Source of the DNA: Microcystis aeruginosa FD4
GTDB lineage: Bacteria > Cyanobacteriota > Cyanobacteriia > Cyanobacteriales > Microcystaceae
Assembly: GCF_009792235.1 (NCBI RefSeq)
Contig: NZ_CP046973.1
Location: 1,798,001-1,862,000, forward strand
Length of the DNA: 64,000 nt
Direction of reading: 5' to 3'
Shown: positions 27,207 through 36,099 of the stretch, in pieces
Layout of the letters: each line of letters opens with the position of its first letter
Position numbering within the stretch: position 1 is the first letter of the stretch
The notes under the pieces: generated by a model
What the model was told of the DNA's origin: nothing
The model's input: the letters and a program-made list of their open reading frames with translations, nothing else
Databases searched by the model: none
Program-made: the position numbers and the translations under genes

Positions 27207-27215
27207 ACAACATCT

Positions 27216-29570
27216 ATGCTTAATCTCATCTCCCTTCCAGAAATTCCCGCCGCTGCTTGGAAACGTCCTCTGGGCAAAGGTTGGGAAAAACCCTACAGCG
27301 TCCGCTACGCCAGCAATTTAGATGATGGTCCTTGGCATGGGATGCCCCTAGGAGGATTTGGGGCCGGTTGCATCGGACGTTCCCCCAAAGGTGACTTTAA
27401 CCTCTGGCATCTGGACGGTGGTGAACACAGTTTTAATCGCCTTGCGGCCTGTCAATTTAGCATTTTTGAACAAACAGAAGACGGAAGCGCCCAAGCCTAC
27501 GCTATGGCGACGGAAAGCCCCAAGGATGGAACTTTATCGCGCTGGTCGTGGTATCCAGCCGAAAAGGGAAACTATTCGTCCCTTTATCCCCGCAGTTGGT
27601 ACGAGTACAAAGATGTTTTTCAGACTCAATTAATTTGCGAACAATTCTCACCGGTTTGGGCGCATAATTATCAAGAAAGTAGTTATCCTATTGCCCTATT
27701 TGAATGGACGGCTCATAATCCCACCGATAAACCAATTACTATTAGTATTATGCTGACTTGGCAAAATACAATCGGTTGGTTTACTAACGCGATTAAATCC
27801 CCGGTGGTTAAAGTGAGAGATGATGGTAGTCCCGTCTATGAATATCAATCAAAATGGGGGGAAAGTGAGGGTAATTATAATCAATGGATTGTCGATAATT
27901 TCCGCGTTGGCTGTCTAATGCGTCGGGATTACGAAAACCCCGGGGAAGGGGATGGACAGATGGCGATTGCCAGTATCACTAATCCGAGTCTAGAGGTATT
28001 TTATCTGGGTAAATGGAACCCTGCCGGCGATGGGGGCGAAGTTTGGGATTATTTCGCCATGAATGGCTCTTTACCGGATATTGAGGACGAAACCCCCGCC
28101 CAAAAAGGGGAACAAACGGCCACGGCCATGGCGATTCGTTTTACCATTCGTCCGGGTAAAACTGGCAAAATTCCTTTTATTTTAGCCTGGGATTTACCCG
28201 TCACGGAATTTGCTCAAGGAATTAACTATTATCGTCGTTATACGGACTTTTTCGGTCGCAATGGTCAAAATGCTTGGGCGATGGTACGCACGGCTTTAAA
28301 ACACGGCGATACATGGCGAGAAAATATTATTAACTGGCAAAAACCGATCCTAGAACGCAGCGATCTGGCCGATTGGTTTAAAATGGCTTTATTTAACGAA
28401 TTATACCTCCTAACTGACGGCGGGACTCTCTGGACGGCAGCCACGGAACAGGATCCTATCGGTCAATTTGGGGTCTTAGAATGTATTGATTATCGTTGGT
28501 ATGAAAGTCTGGATGTGCGTCTCTATGGTTCCTTTGGGTTATTGATGTTATGGCCGCGCTTAGAAAAGGCCGTCATGGAAGCTTTTGCCAGGGCAATTCC
28601 CACCCACGACGACACTCCTCGGATTATCGGTTATAACCAAGCTAGTGCCATTCGTAAGGCTAAAAATGCCACTCCCCACGATTTAGGTGCGCCCAATGAA
28701 CACCCTTGGCAAAAGAGTAATTACACCAGTTATCAAGATTGTAATCTCTGGAAAGATTTAGGCAGTGATTTTGTTTTATTAGTCTATCGGGATTATTTAT
28801 TAACGGGGGCTAAAGATGAGGATTTTCTGCGGGAATGTTGGCCGTCAATTGTCCTGACTTTGCAATATTTAAAAACTTTTGACCTTGATAACGATGGGAT
28901 TCCCGAAAATTCCGGCGCACCAGACCAAACCTTTGATGATTGGCGTTTACAGGGAATTAGTGCCTATTGTGGTGGTTTGTGGATAGCGGCACTAGAAGCG
29001 GCGCTTAAAATTGGGGCAATTCTTGGGGAAGATACGGCAATTTTTGCCAGTTGGTTACAGCAATCTCGCGCTATTTATCATGAGACTCTCTGGAATGGAG
29101 AATATTATAATTTAGATAGTGGCAGTGGTTCCGATGTGGTGATGACTGACCAATTATGCGGTCAATTTTATGCCGGTTTATTGAGTTTACCAGATGTGGT
29201 AGAAAATCAATACACCCAATCAGCTTTAAGCAAGATTTATGAGGTTTGTTTTCTCAAGTTTCATGGGGGAAAATTTGGGGCTGCTAACGGTTTAAAACCC
29301 GATGGTACTCCCGAAAATCCTGACGCTACCCATCCCCTAGAAGTGTGGACAGGAATTAATTTTGGATTGGTGGCTTTTTTGATGCAAATGGGACTGGAAA
29401 AGCAAGGATGGCAAATTACCGAAGCGGTGGTGCGACAAATTTATGAAAATGGCTTACAATTTCGCACCCCGGAAGCGATTACATCGGTGGGAACTTTTCG
29501 CGCCTGTCATTATCTGCGCGCCATGGCTATCTGGGCAATCTATGGGGTTTTGACGGAATTTCAGGGATAA
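27216..29570 (+). CDS. GH116 family glycosidase (GBA2-like glucosylceramidase/beta-glucosidase)
   Basis: 784 residues. The N-terminal beta domain begins GMPLGGFGAGCIGRSPKGDFNLWHLDGG, the GH116 hallmark. The catalytic alpha/alpha barrel carries GVLECIDYRWYESLDVRLYGS (about 415-435), the place of the nucleophile Glu, and PENSGAPDQTFDDW (about 562-575), whose first Asp after the Pro-Asp pair region fits the acid/base. No signal peptide, so cytosolic. Likely substrates are beta-glucosides or glucolipids. The promoter/leader must cross or lie within the nonamer array directly upstream. Confidence 0.88.
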   Translation: MLNLISLPEIPAAAWKRPLGKGWEKPYSVRYASNLDDGPWHGMPLGGFGAGCIGRSPKGDFNLWHLDGGEHSFNRLAACQFSIFEQTEDGSAQAYAMATESPKDGTLSRWSWYPAEKGNYSSLYPRSWYEYKDVFQTQLICEQFSPVWAHNYQESSYPIALFEWTAHNPTDKPITISIMLTWQNTIGWFTNAIKSPVVKVRDDGSPVYEYQSKWGESEGNYNQWIVDNFRVGCLMRRDYENPGEGDGQMAIASITNPSLEVFYLGKWNPAGDGGEVWDYFAMNGSLPDIEDETPAQKGEQTATAMAIRFTIRPGKTGKIPFILAWDLPVTEFAQGINYYRRYTDFFGRNGQNAWAMVRTALKHGDTWRENIINWQKPILERSDLADWFKMALFNELYLLTDGGTLWTAATEQDPIGQFGVLECIDYRWYESLDVRLYGSFGLLMLWPRLEKAVMEAFARAIPTHDDTPRIIGYNQASAIRKAKNATPHDLGAPNEHPWQKSNYTSYQDCNLWKDLGSDFVLLVYRDYLLTGAKDEDFLRECWPSIVLTLQYLKTFDLDNDGIPENSGAPDQTFDDWRLQGISAYCGGLWIAALEAALKIGAILGEDTAIFASWLQQSRAIYHETLWNGEYYNLDSGSGSDVVMTDQLCGQFYAGLLSLPDVVENQYTQSALSKIYEVCFLKFHGGKFGAANGLKPDGTPENPDATHPLEVWTGINFGLVAFLMQMGLEKQGWQITEAVVRQIYENGLQFRTPEAITSVGTFRACHYLRAMAIWAIYGVLTEFQG

Positions 29571-29654
29571 GTTTTCTTGGAGATATCTCTCTTTCCTCAA
29601 CTTCAATTAAGTATTTAAGGCTCTCTTGGGGTTATGGTGATCAGCAAATCTTGT

Positions 29655-29790
29655 CGAAAAAAGGGCGTACGCTATACGCCCCTACCAATCACACCACGCG
29701 CGGCGGTAGGGGCGCATAGTGGTCAGTGAGTTGATCGAACTGCTTGCGCCCATAATGTAACATGGTGAACATTTTTCAGCCAATGTCCAA
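29655..29790. repeat. Dispersed repeat, inverted copy of 8915-9060
   Basis: 'agggcgtacgctatacgcccctaccaatcac' and 'cagtgagttgatcgaactgcttgcgcccataatgt...tgaacatttttcagcca' mirror 8915-9060. It begins after 'gtgatcagcaaatctt', related to the end at 16560. Non-coding. Confidence 0.65.
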
Positions 29791-29815
29791 GAGAGCCAAT
29801 AAAACTAACTGTAAC

Positions 29816-29945
29816 TTAGCTAAATGGATTGAAAAGCAAAATCTCGCAGCCTTCAAAGTCACGAATATTGCGCGTTACTAAAGTCAGTTTATGACTTTTA
29901 GCTGTTGCGGCAATTAGCATATCAGCTTGAGAACGAGTATGGATT
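29816..29945 (-). pseudogene. VapC (PIN toxin) C-terminal remnant
   Basis: About 42 codons: RSQADMLIAATAKSHKLTLV, then TRNIRDFEGCEILLFNPFS and a stop. This is the end of a PIN domain, with the Asp of ADMLIAATA and of TRNIRDF. The N-terminal two thirds with the first acidic residues are gone: the antitoxin reading frame runs straight into this stretch. Confidence 0.6.
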
Positions 29946-30146
29946 AGAACGATCTTGGCGAGGAGGAACTTCTATATTATAGTTTTCTTCAGCACAAATT
30001 TGTCGCAATTCTGCTAAAGCTTGGGATAGGTTATCAAAATTTGTTTGAGTTTCATGGGCAGCTAATTTACTCTCTAAGAGCAATCTTTCTTCTTCAGAAA
30101 GGGATTGGATAATTTGGACGAGAGATTCAATCAATTTGGCATTCAT
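29922..30146 (-). CDS. Antitoxin-like protein of a VapBC-type pair
   Basis: 74 residues, mostly helical: LIESLVQIIQSLSEEERLLLESKL, a typical N-terminal helix of cyanobacterial antitoxins, and the tail PPRQDRSNPYS close to the R-x-NP-(F/Y) end of such proteins. A GAGGAAAAAACC site precedes the ATG at 30146. Its partner toxin is reduced to the C-terminal fragment that overlaps its 3' end. Confidence 0.55.
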   Translation of the reverse strand: MNAKLIESLVQIIQSLSEEERLLLESKLAAHETQTNFDNLSQALAELRQICAEENYNIEVPPRQDRSNPYSFSS

Positions 30147-30221
30147 GGTTTTTTCCTCTTTCCCCTCATATTTCTGTTACCCAAAACGAAAAGATAACTG
30201 CTGTATTTAAATGGTTACAGT

Positions 30222-32189
30222 TTATTTTAAATAAATCAAGAGATTTAACCCCGGAATCGTGCGCGAGAGAGTCCAGATAAGGAGAGTGATATAAAAGATG
30301 CCGATACCCCATTGATACCAAACTAAAAAAGAAACAATAGCGGGTAATTCTTGATCGCGAACTCGCCAATCATTAAAGCCTAATTTTAGCAAATTATTGA
30401 GACTTAAATCATAATAATTTAACCAATTCCAACGCTTTTGCCAAGGAATAGGAGTATAACGATCGCGAAAGAGGGGAAATTCGGGAACCACGGGTAAACG
30501 GGTGATTAATAATCGTAATTGTCGCATACTACTATCTTGCAGAAAATAGGAACTATCCATTAAATCGTGATAGCGTCCCCGACGATAAAGTTCGATAACT
30601 AAAATTAAGGGTAAGGGGACAAGAATTAGGGCAATAGCTGTTAAAGTTAGCAGGGGACGACTAGCAGATTGAAGGATATTAAACACACCTGAAAGGGTTA
30701 GAATAATATAGCTAGTTACCATACAAAGGATTTCATAACCATTAGGAATTACTGGTTTAGGAGTGAGACGACGCACGCGATCAATTAACCAAAATAAACA
30801 GCCAAAATAGGCAAAAATTATGATTCCTGTGCCGAAAACTAAACTAAAATTTGTACCATCTTGACTTAAGAGTAATAGTAAAGTAAGGAAAGAAGTATGC
30901 AGAAAATCAGCTACCCAAGTGAGATTAATTAGGCGAATAAATGAGATATTATTTAGCTTTTGTTTTAACTGTTGTAATCGCAATTTTTCGGTTTTGTATT
31001 CAATTTGGTTAGCATCGGCAATTTGTTCTAGGGAGCGAAAATTACGAACTAAATTTCTTAAAACTGTTTCATTTCCTGCTAGGGTTGGTAAATAAATTGC
31101 TTGACCAATTACCCCCCTATCTCCCAGTATTTTCGCTTTATCGGAATCAAAAGCTAATCCTGATACACTTAAATAACTATTTTTAGTAAAAGTGGAATTA
31201 CTAAAATCTACCTGATCTAAAAGTTTCACATCTTGAAAACTAACCACACCATTAAAATAACTAGACCGGAAAGCACCCGATTTTTCAAAAGTGGCATTTC
31301 TAAAGGTTAATAAACTTAAAAATCTACTCTTAGAAAATAGCGGACGATCTCGCCATTGACTTTGGGAAAAATTGGCTTCTTTTTCCCAGAAAGTACGGGT
31401 AAAATCGGCGGTTTTATCGTATTTGGTTTGATCAAAATAAGCTTCGGCAGTAAAATGACTGCCATGGAAGTTAGTAATACTTTTAAAATGGGCCGTGCGA
31501 AAGATGGCTTTATTTAAAAATTGACTTTGACTAAAATTTACATCTCCCATAAAAGTGGCTTTGCTAAATTTCGCTACCCTCGCAAAACGGGATTCTAACC
31601 AATTACTTTCACGACTAAATTTTGCTGCCATTGCTTCGACAATTTGCAGAAAAAAAGTCTTAGAAAAGTCCACTTCTCCCATAAATACGGTTCCCTGCAA
31701 CTTCACCGGTCCGCGAAATACTGTGACATTAAAAACTGGTTCGTCGCTATCGAATAAAAAATTTTCGTCCTGTTGTAATAACTGTTCTTCCGTGGGTGAT
31801 AATAAGGTAGCGAGAGCTACTTTTGTTAAAGGAGTCGGTAAACCCAGACGGGAAGCGATAAAATTGCCTTGAATTAAGGAATTACTAAAATCTAAACCTA
31901 GGGGTTGTTTAGCGCGATTAATTTGACCTTGAATCTGTTGATAAAATTGTTCTTGCAGTTCTTTATTTTCATCGCGGATATCGATAACTAAATTGGCTAA
32001 ATCGATAGTAGTCATCCCTTCTTTAAGGACGGGTGCGCTTAAACGTTCCTGCAATAAAGTTACTGTTAAGGGAACCCTATCCACTACTGCCAAACTAGGG
32101 AGAGAATGTACACAGAAAAACAGAAAAACAATAATTAGTAACCAGCAGCCTTTCAACAACGCACCCACGACAGTTATTTTCCTAAACAA
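30222..32189 (-). CDS. Pentapeptide-repeat membrane protein
   Basis: 655 residues. A signal anchor, LLIIVFLFFCVHSLPSLAVV, then about 20 pentapeptide-like units from residue 100 to 340 (VDFSKTFF, AKFSRESN, AKFSKATF, VNFSQSQF, TNFHGSHF, ANFSQSQW, VSFQDVKL, VDFSNSTF), which would form a quadrilateral beta helix outside the membrane. The last third has several helices (LLLLLSQDGTNFSLVFGTGIIIF, LLTLTAIALILVPLPLILVI, IGIFYITLLIWTL). It overlaps the DUF2103 gene by 16 bp and belongs to the clpS operon. Function unknown; an ion channel-like architecture has been noted in similar proteins. Confidence 0.8.
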   Translation of the reverse strand: MFRKITVVGALLKGCWLLIIVFLFFCVHSLPSLAVVDRVPLTVTLLQERLSAPVLKEGMTTIDLANLVIDIRDENKELQEQFYQQIQGQINRAKQPLGLDFSNSLIQGNFIASRLGLPTPLTKVALATLLSPTEEQLLQQDENFLFDSDEPVFNVTVFRGPVKLQGTVFMGEVDFSKTFFLQIVEAMAAKFSRESNWLESRFARVAKFSKATFMGDVNFSQSQFLNKAIFRTAHFKSITNFHGSHFTAEAYFDQTKYDKTADFTRTFWEKEANFSQSQWRDRPLFSKSRFLSLLTFRNATFEKSGAFRSSYFNGVVSFQDVKLLDQVDFSNSTFTKNSYLSVSGLAFDSDKAKILGDRGVIGQAIYLPTLAGNETVLRNLVRNFRSLEQIADANQIEYKTEKLRLQQLKQKLNNISFIRLINLTWVADFLHTSFLTLLLLLSQDGTNFSLVFGTGIIIFAYFGCLFWLIDRVRRLTPKPVIPNGYEILCMVTSYIILTLSGVFNILQSASRPLLTLTAIALILVPLPLILVIELYRRGRYHDLMDSSYFLQDSSMRQLRLLITRLPVVPEFPLFRDRYTPIPWQKRWNWLNYYDLSLNNLLKLGFNDWRVRDQELPAIVSFLVWYQWGIGIFYITLLIWTLSRTIPGLNLLIYLK

Positions 32190-32458
32190 GCTTGGATAGC
32201 TATTTCTAAGTCCTCTTGGTTTAAATCGGTGATAACAAAGACTTCCTGCACACTTTTTCCTGTCCTCGCAATCAGCTTAAAACCACCACGAATTGGCACT
32301 GAGATACGCAATTGTAACCGCGGACAATGACCTTTTGAGCGAGAAAGTACCCCCGGGGTGACAGTGGTGATTCCTTGATAGGTAATTAACTTTTCTAATA
32401 CCGCAATCAACCCCGGAATATGAGTAGAATGATTCCAAACTAAGCGACCATTATTCAT
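32174..32458 (-). CDS. DUF2103 family protein
   Basis: 94 residues: GRLVWNHSTHIPGLIAVLEKL, a conserved H-S-T-H segment that could bind metal, TVTPGVLSRSKGHCPRLQLRI and the end DLEIAIQACLGK. It is placed 2 bp after clpS and overlaps the next gene by 16 bp, so it is translationally coupled to both. No function is known. Confidence 0.8.
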   Translation of the reverse strand: MNNGRLVWNHSTHIPGLIAVLEKLITYQGITTVTPGVLSRSKGHCPRLQLRISVPIRGGFKLIARTGKSVQEVFVITDLNQEDLEIAIQACLGK

Positions 32459-32460
32459 AA

Positions 32461-32754
32461 TTATGCGGCCTCTAGGGGAGCCATGGTTAATCCTTCCCGT
32501 CGTAATTGTTGGTGATAAAGTTCCGCTTGTTCTTGGGGACCTGTCCAGACAATTGCTTGTCCTTGGTAGTGAACTTGATTAGTTAATTCCCAAGCTCGAT
32601 CGGTAGTCATATCCGGGATATATTTAATTAAACAATTGGCCACATGATCGAAGGTGTTAAAGTCATCGTTGAGAACAATAACTTTATAGTTGGGATAAGT
32701 CTTTTTGATAACTTGGGTGGACTTATCTAAGGTGGTACTAGGTGCGCTGGCCAT
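32461..32754 (-). CDS. clpS: ATP-dependent Clp protease adaptor ClpS
   Basis: 97 residues. The N-degron pocket motifs are clear: YKVIVLNDDFNTFDHVANCLIKYIP (Asp-Asp after the Asn, and the helix that follows) and HYQGQAIVWTGPQEQAELYHQQL. ClpS hands proteins with bulky N-terminal residues to ClpC with the ClpP3/R core encoded at 9-12 kb. It is the first gene of a three-gene operon. Confidence 0.93.
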   Translation of the reverse strand: MASAPSTTLDKSTQVIKKTYPNYKVIVLNDDFNTFDHVANCLIKYIPDMTTDRAWELTNQVHYQGQAIVWTGPQEQAELYHQQLRREGLTMAPLEAA

Positions 32755-32809
32755 AAAAGTTACAATAGGTCAAGGTTTTTGCGGTTAAATTCGAGCATTT
32801 TGACAACAA

Positions 32810-33943
32810 TTAAGCGGCAAAAGCCACAGAATTATTATTCAAAACCCGGTGATAGTAATTTAATAACTGTTTGGTGGCCGCTTGCCATGCCCATTTTTCG
32901 GCTTCTAGACGCGCATTTCGTCGTAATTCCTCTCTTTCCGCCTTGGCGGTTAGTAATCTTTGGGTGGCACTAATTAAACCTTTTTCATCCCTAGGATCGA
33001 AGAGATGACCATTAACTCCATCGGTGACAATATCAGGAATTCCCCCTGAATTTGCCGCCACTACCGGACAACCGGCAGCCATGGATTCTAAGAGTACCAA
33101 ACCGAGGGTTTCTGTGCGTGAGGGAAAAAGAAAAGCATCTGCGGAAGCAAAAGCGGAGGCTAATTCTAACCCCTGTAAATAACCGACAAAATGGGTATTT
33201 GTCTCAGCAAAATGACTTGTTAAAGCTTCCCGATGGGGACCATCTCCCACAATAGCAAATCTTGCTTCGGGAATCGCTTCTAATACTGGTTTAATGCGAT
33301 CAATTTCTTTTTCGGCCGAGACCCGACCAACGTATAATAAGAGGGGACTATCGGGGTTATTTTGGGATAATTTCAGTCTCATAGCTGGGGATTTTAAATG
33401 AGGTTGAAATAATTCCGTATCGACTCCCCTTTGCCAAAGCTCTACCTTTTCAATGCCACGACTAGATAATTCTTGCACCATAGCAGTGGAAGTGCAGAGA
33501 TTTAAACTTGCTTGATTGTGGGCCAGTTTTAATAATTCCCAGAGTAATCCTTCTAGGGAACCTAACCCGTAGTGTTGTAGGTATTGGGGGAGATGGGTAT
33601 GATAGGAAGCGACGAGGGGAATGTTCATAGTTTTGGCAAAATAAATGCCTCCCAATCCTAAAACAGCCGGGTTAACCACATGAATAATATCGGGTTTGAA
33701 CCTCTCTAAAGCTTGACCGACTGAAGGCCGGGGGAAAGCCATTTTTAATTCCGGATATAGGGGTAAGGGAATCCCTGTAACTCCATGAATTTTAGCACCT
33801 TTGTACTCTTTTAAACCGCCATCGGGAGAGAAAACTAATACCTGATGACCTAATCTTTGTAGGTGTTCAACGGTATGTTTAAGACGGGTGACAATTCCAT
33901 CGATTTTCGGTAAGAAAGTTTCTGTAAAAAGAGCAATTCGCAT
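32810..33943 (-). CDS. sqdX: Sulfoquinovosyldiacylglycerol synthase SqdX (GT4)
   Basis: 377 residues. It makes the thylakoid sulfolipid by moving sulfoquinovose from UDP-sulfoquinovose to diacylglycerol. Seen: N-terminal FTETFLPKIDGIVTRLKHTVEHL, the SqdX-type PLPLYPELKMAFPRP, HTHLPQYLQHYGL, the GT4 donor site LLLYVGRVSAEKEI, and the E-x7-E FPSRTETLGLVLLESMAAGCPVVA. A peripheral membrane enzyme. It is followed by clpS on the same strand but separated by 55 bp. Confidence 0.9.
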   Translation of the reverse strand: MRIALFTETFLPKIDGIVTRLKHTVEHLQRLGHQVLVFSPDGGLKEYKGAKIHGVTGIPLPLYPELKMAFPRPSVGQALERFKPDIIHVVNPAVLGLGGIYFAKTMNIPLVASYHTHLPQYLQHYGLGSLEGLLWELLKLAHNQASLNLCTSTAMVQELSSRGIEKVELWQRGVDTELFQPHLKSPAMRLKLSQNNPDSPLLLYVGRVSAEKEIDRIKPVLEAIPEARFAIVGDGPHREALTSHFAETNTHFVGYLQGLELASAFASADAFLFPSRTETLGLVLLESMAAGCPVVAANSGGIPDIVTDGVNGHLFDPRDEKGLISATQRLLTAKAEREELRRNARLEAEKWAWQAATKQLLNYYHRVLNNNSVAFAA

Positions 33944-34038
33944 AGAGAAAACAAGATTAAGTAATAATTAAGGGCAAGCTTTTTGAGATAGCTAGGAATA
34001 ATTACTGAATTCCTCAAGGCAATTAACTCCCCAATTAA

Positions 34039-34701
34039 TCATAGATCAGAAAGGCCAAAGGTTTTAATCACTCGATCGCTACCTTCGATAACCACCGTTG
34101 CTCGATAATTATCGCCGATTGCTGCGGTCCATAATTGCCATTCCCCCGCCACATTGTCTAATTTTAAGGGATTGAGGCCCACTTCCACTCGATCGAGTCC
34201 CCCGCTAATTCCCGTTCCCAGTGCCTTCAAATAAGCCTCTTTTGCCGTCCATAACTGAAAAAATAACTTTTCCTTCTCGGCGGACTTTTCAACAAGCTCA
34301 TGTTCCCTAGCACAAAAAAACCTTTTTGTCAAGCTATCTAAATCTTTCATCTGGCGCATTTTCTCTAAATCTACCCCAATGCGAGCGGTTAAAGTCAAGC
34401 CACAGATTGCCATCTCCTCGGAATGGGAGAGATTAAACTGCAATTGGTAGTTAATACTCGGTTTTCCCCGTTCACTGTAGATAAACTCGATTTTTTCGGG
34501 ACTTATCGCCAAATATGACCCTAAAATCTCCCGTAAACATCCCCTAGCCACCAAAAAACGCCGCTTGTGTTCGGGAAAATGGTAACGATTAGCTCTAATT
34601 ATTTCATCTTCAGAGAGCAAAGAAGCCAGTTTTTCTCGTCTATCCCCAGACGGATCGAGACTGATAAAATAGAGATGAACCTCATCGGTAGATATAAACA
34701 T
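34039..34701 (-). CDS. 4'-phosphopantetheinyl transferase (Sfp/HetI type)
   Basis: 220 residues. Magnesium and CoA motifs: LTARIGVDLEKMRQMKD (GVDLE) and LFFQLWTAKEAYLKALGTGIS (WTAKEA-x-LKALG). It converts apo acyl- or peptidyl-carrier proteins to the holo form, needed for fatty acid synthesis and for nonribosomal peptide or polyketide synthesis, both common in this type of organism. No such cluster is in the window. Confidence 0.9.
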   Translation of the reverse strand: MFISTDEVHLYFISLDPSGDRREKLASLLSEDEIIRANRYHFPEHKRRFLVARGCLREILGSYLAISPEKIEFIYSERGKPSINYQLQFNLSHSEEMAICGLTLTARIGVDLEKMRQMKDLDSLTKRFFCAREHELVEKSAEKEKLFFQLWTAKEAYLKALGTGISGGLDRVEVGLNPLKLDNVAGEWQLWTAAIGDNYRATVVIEGSDRVIKTFGLSDL

Positions 34702-34811
34702 TAAACTCAGAAGCGATCAAATAATTAATTATCGGTAAATTTTACCGTAAAATGAGAATTGCCGACTCAAGAATTTATCCACCTTCTAACTCTTGACTTT
34801 GCAGCACACCT

Positions 34812-35753
34812 ATGAACTTTTTTCATACTGAAGACCACCTCCAACAGTTCGGTACAGATATTTTAGCAACAACTTGGCGAGAATTTCCCCAATTAGCTCA
34901 AGAACAAATTGCCCTAACTTGGATAGTATATGATCCTCCTGTTATCGTCAACACGGGGGGAGCAATTTCTCACGAAGAATTCTGGAAATATTCCCCCCGC
35001 GGATTTAGCTATCGCGGACAAGAAAGAACCTATCCCGCTAGTTTAGTGAAATTATTTTATCTAGTAGCAATTCATGAGTGGTTAGAGGGTGGAATGATTC
35101 CCGAAAGCAGCGAATTAAATCGCGCCATTCGTGACATGATTGTTGACTCTAGTAATGATGCTACCAGTTTAGTTGTAGATCTGGTCACGGGAACCACTAG
35201 CGGTCCAGAAATTGCTGCCGGTCCTTTTGAAACTTGGAAGCAACAACGCAACATAGTTAATCGTTATTTTCAATCCCTAAGTTGGCCAGAATTAGCGACA
35301 ATTAACGTTAATCAAAAAACTTGGTCTGATGGTTCCTATGGACGTGAACGCGCTTTTTTAGGGGAGTTAATGGAGAATCGCAATATGTTAACTAGCAATG
35401 CAGTGGCGCGTTTAATTCATACTATTATCGGGGGAATTGCGGTTTCTTCCCAACGTTCCCAGATGATGATGTCTTTACTAAAACGCAGTCTTAATCCTGC
35501 TGATTGGACAAGTCAAGGAGATGATACACAAATCTTAGGATTTTTGGGACAAGGATTACCAGAAAATAGTCAAATTTGGTCAAAAGCTGGTTGGACAAGT
35601 CAAGTACGTCACGATGCAGCCTATATTGAAATTCCCCATCATACTCCCTATCTTTTGGTGGTATTTACCGAGGGAAAAGATAACAGTCAAAATCGCTCAA
35701 TTTTACCTTTTATTTCCCAGAAAGTAGCCGAGAAAATTATGCAGTTCAATTAA
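34812..35753 (+). CDS. Class A beta-lactamase-like serine hydrolase
   Basis: 313 residues. The three motifs of the fold are present: S-x-x-K in YPASLVKLFYL (about 77-80), S-x-N in VDSSNDATSL (about 114-118) and K-x-G as SKAGWTSQVRHDAAYI (about 260). There is no signal peptide, and it is longer than standard lactamases, so a cytoplasmic esterase/transpeptidase relative is as likely as an antibiotic-degrading enzyme. It is divergent from the phosphopantetheinyl transferase. Confidence 0.85.
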   Translation: MNFFHTEDHLQQFGTDILATTWREFPQLAQEQIALTWIVYDPPVIVNTGGAISHEEFWKYSPRGFSYRGQERTYPASLVKLFYLVAIHEWLEGGMIPESSELNRAIRDMIVDSSNDATSLVVDLVTGTTSGPEIAAGPFETWKQQRNIVNRYFQSLSWPELATINVNQKTWSDGSYGRERAFLGELMENRNMLTSNAVARLIHTIIGGIAVSSQRSQMMMSLLKRSLNPADWTSQGDDTQILGFLGQGLPENSQIWSKAGWTSQVRHDAAYIEIPHHTPYLLVVFTEGKDNSQNRSILPFISQKVAEKIMQFN

Positions 35754-36099
35754 TTGAAGCTGTCAGTAGGATGGTTTTCTCTCCCGGGTGCATCTCAATT
35801 TTGTAGAAGTATCTATATTGCATTTGGAACCATGCGATATTACATTTGGGCGCAGGCAATATTACATTTGGGCGCACGCGATGCGCCCCTACCATTGGCG
35901 CGATAATATTATTGTAGGGGCGAATTGCATTCGCCCTCTTTTAATAACTTCTGCTGCTCACCATAAGTGAGAGATGGGGTTTGTTCTTGCAGCTGAAATA
36001 CTCGATTAAGTAAGGATTTAGTCTGTGCTTCACCTTGACGAGAAGGGCTATGACCATTTAAACTAACAATAAGTTGTTCTTAAGTATTTCCTCAAATGT
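35754..36099. repeat. Spacer with a short direct repeat and a gene remnant
   Basis: 'atattacatttgggcgca.gc' occurs twice (35838 and 35861), followed by 'gcgatgcgcccctacc' and 'aggggcgaattgcattcgccct' palindromic blocks like those at 9000 and 16600. On the minus strand 35930-36085 encodes about 50 open codons (EQLIVSLNGHSPSRQGEAQT and on), the tail of an unrecognised protein without a start. Confidence 0.45.

Noticed and set aside
26843..27277. Long open frames rich in GKWGSGEV or PHFPTS on both strands
   Set aside because: They are products of the nonamer DNA repeat, whose unit length is a multiple of three; no start signal or homology.
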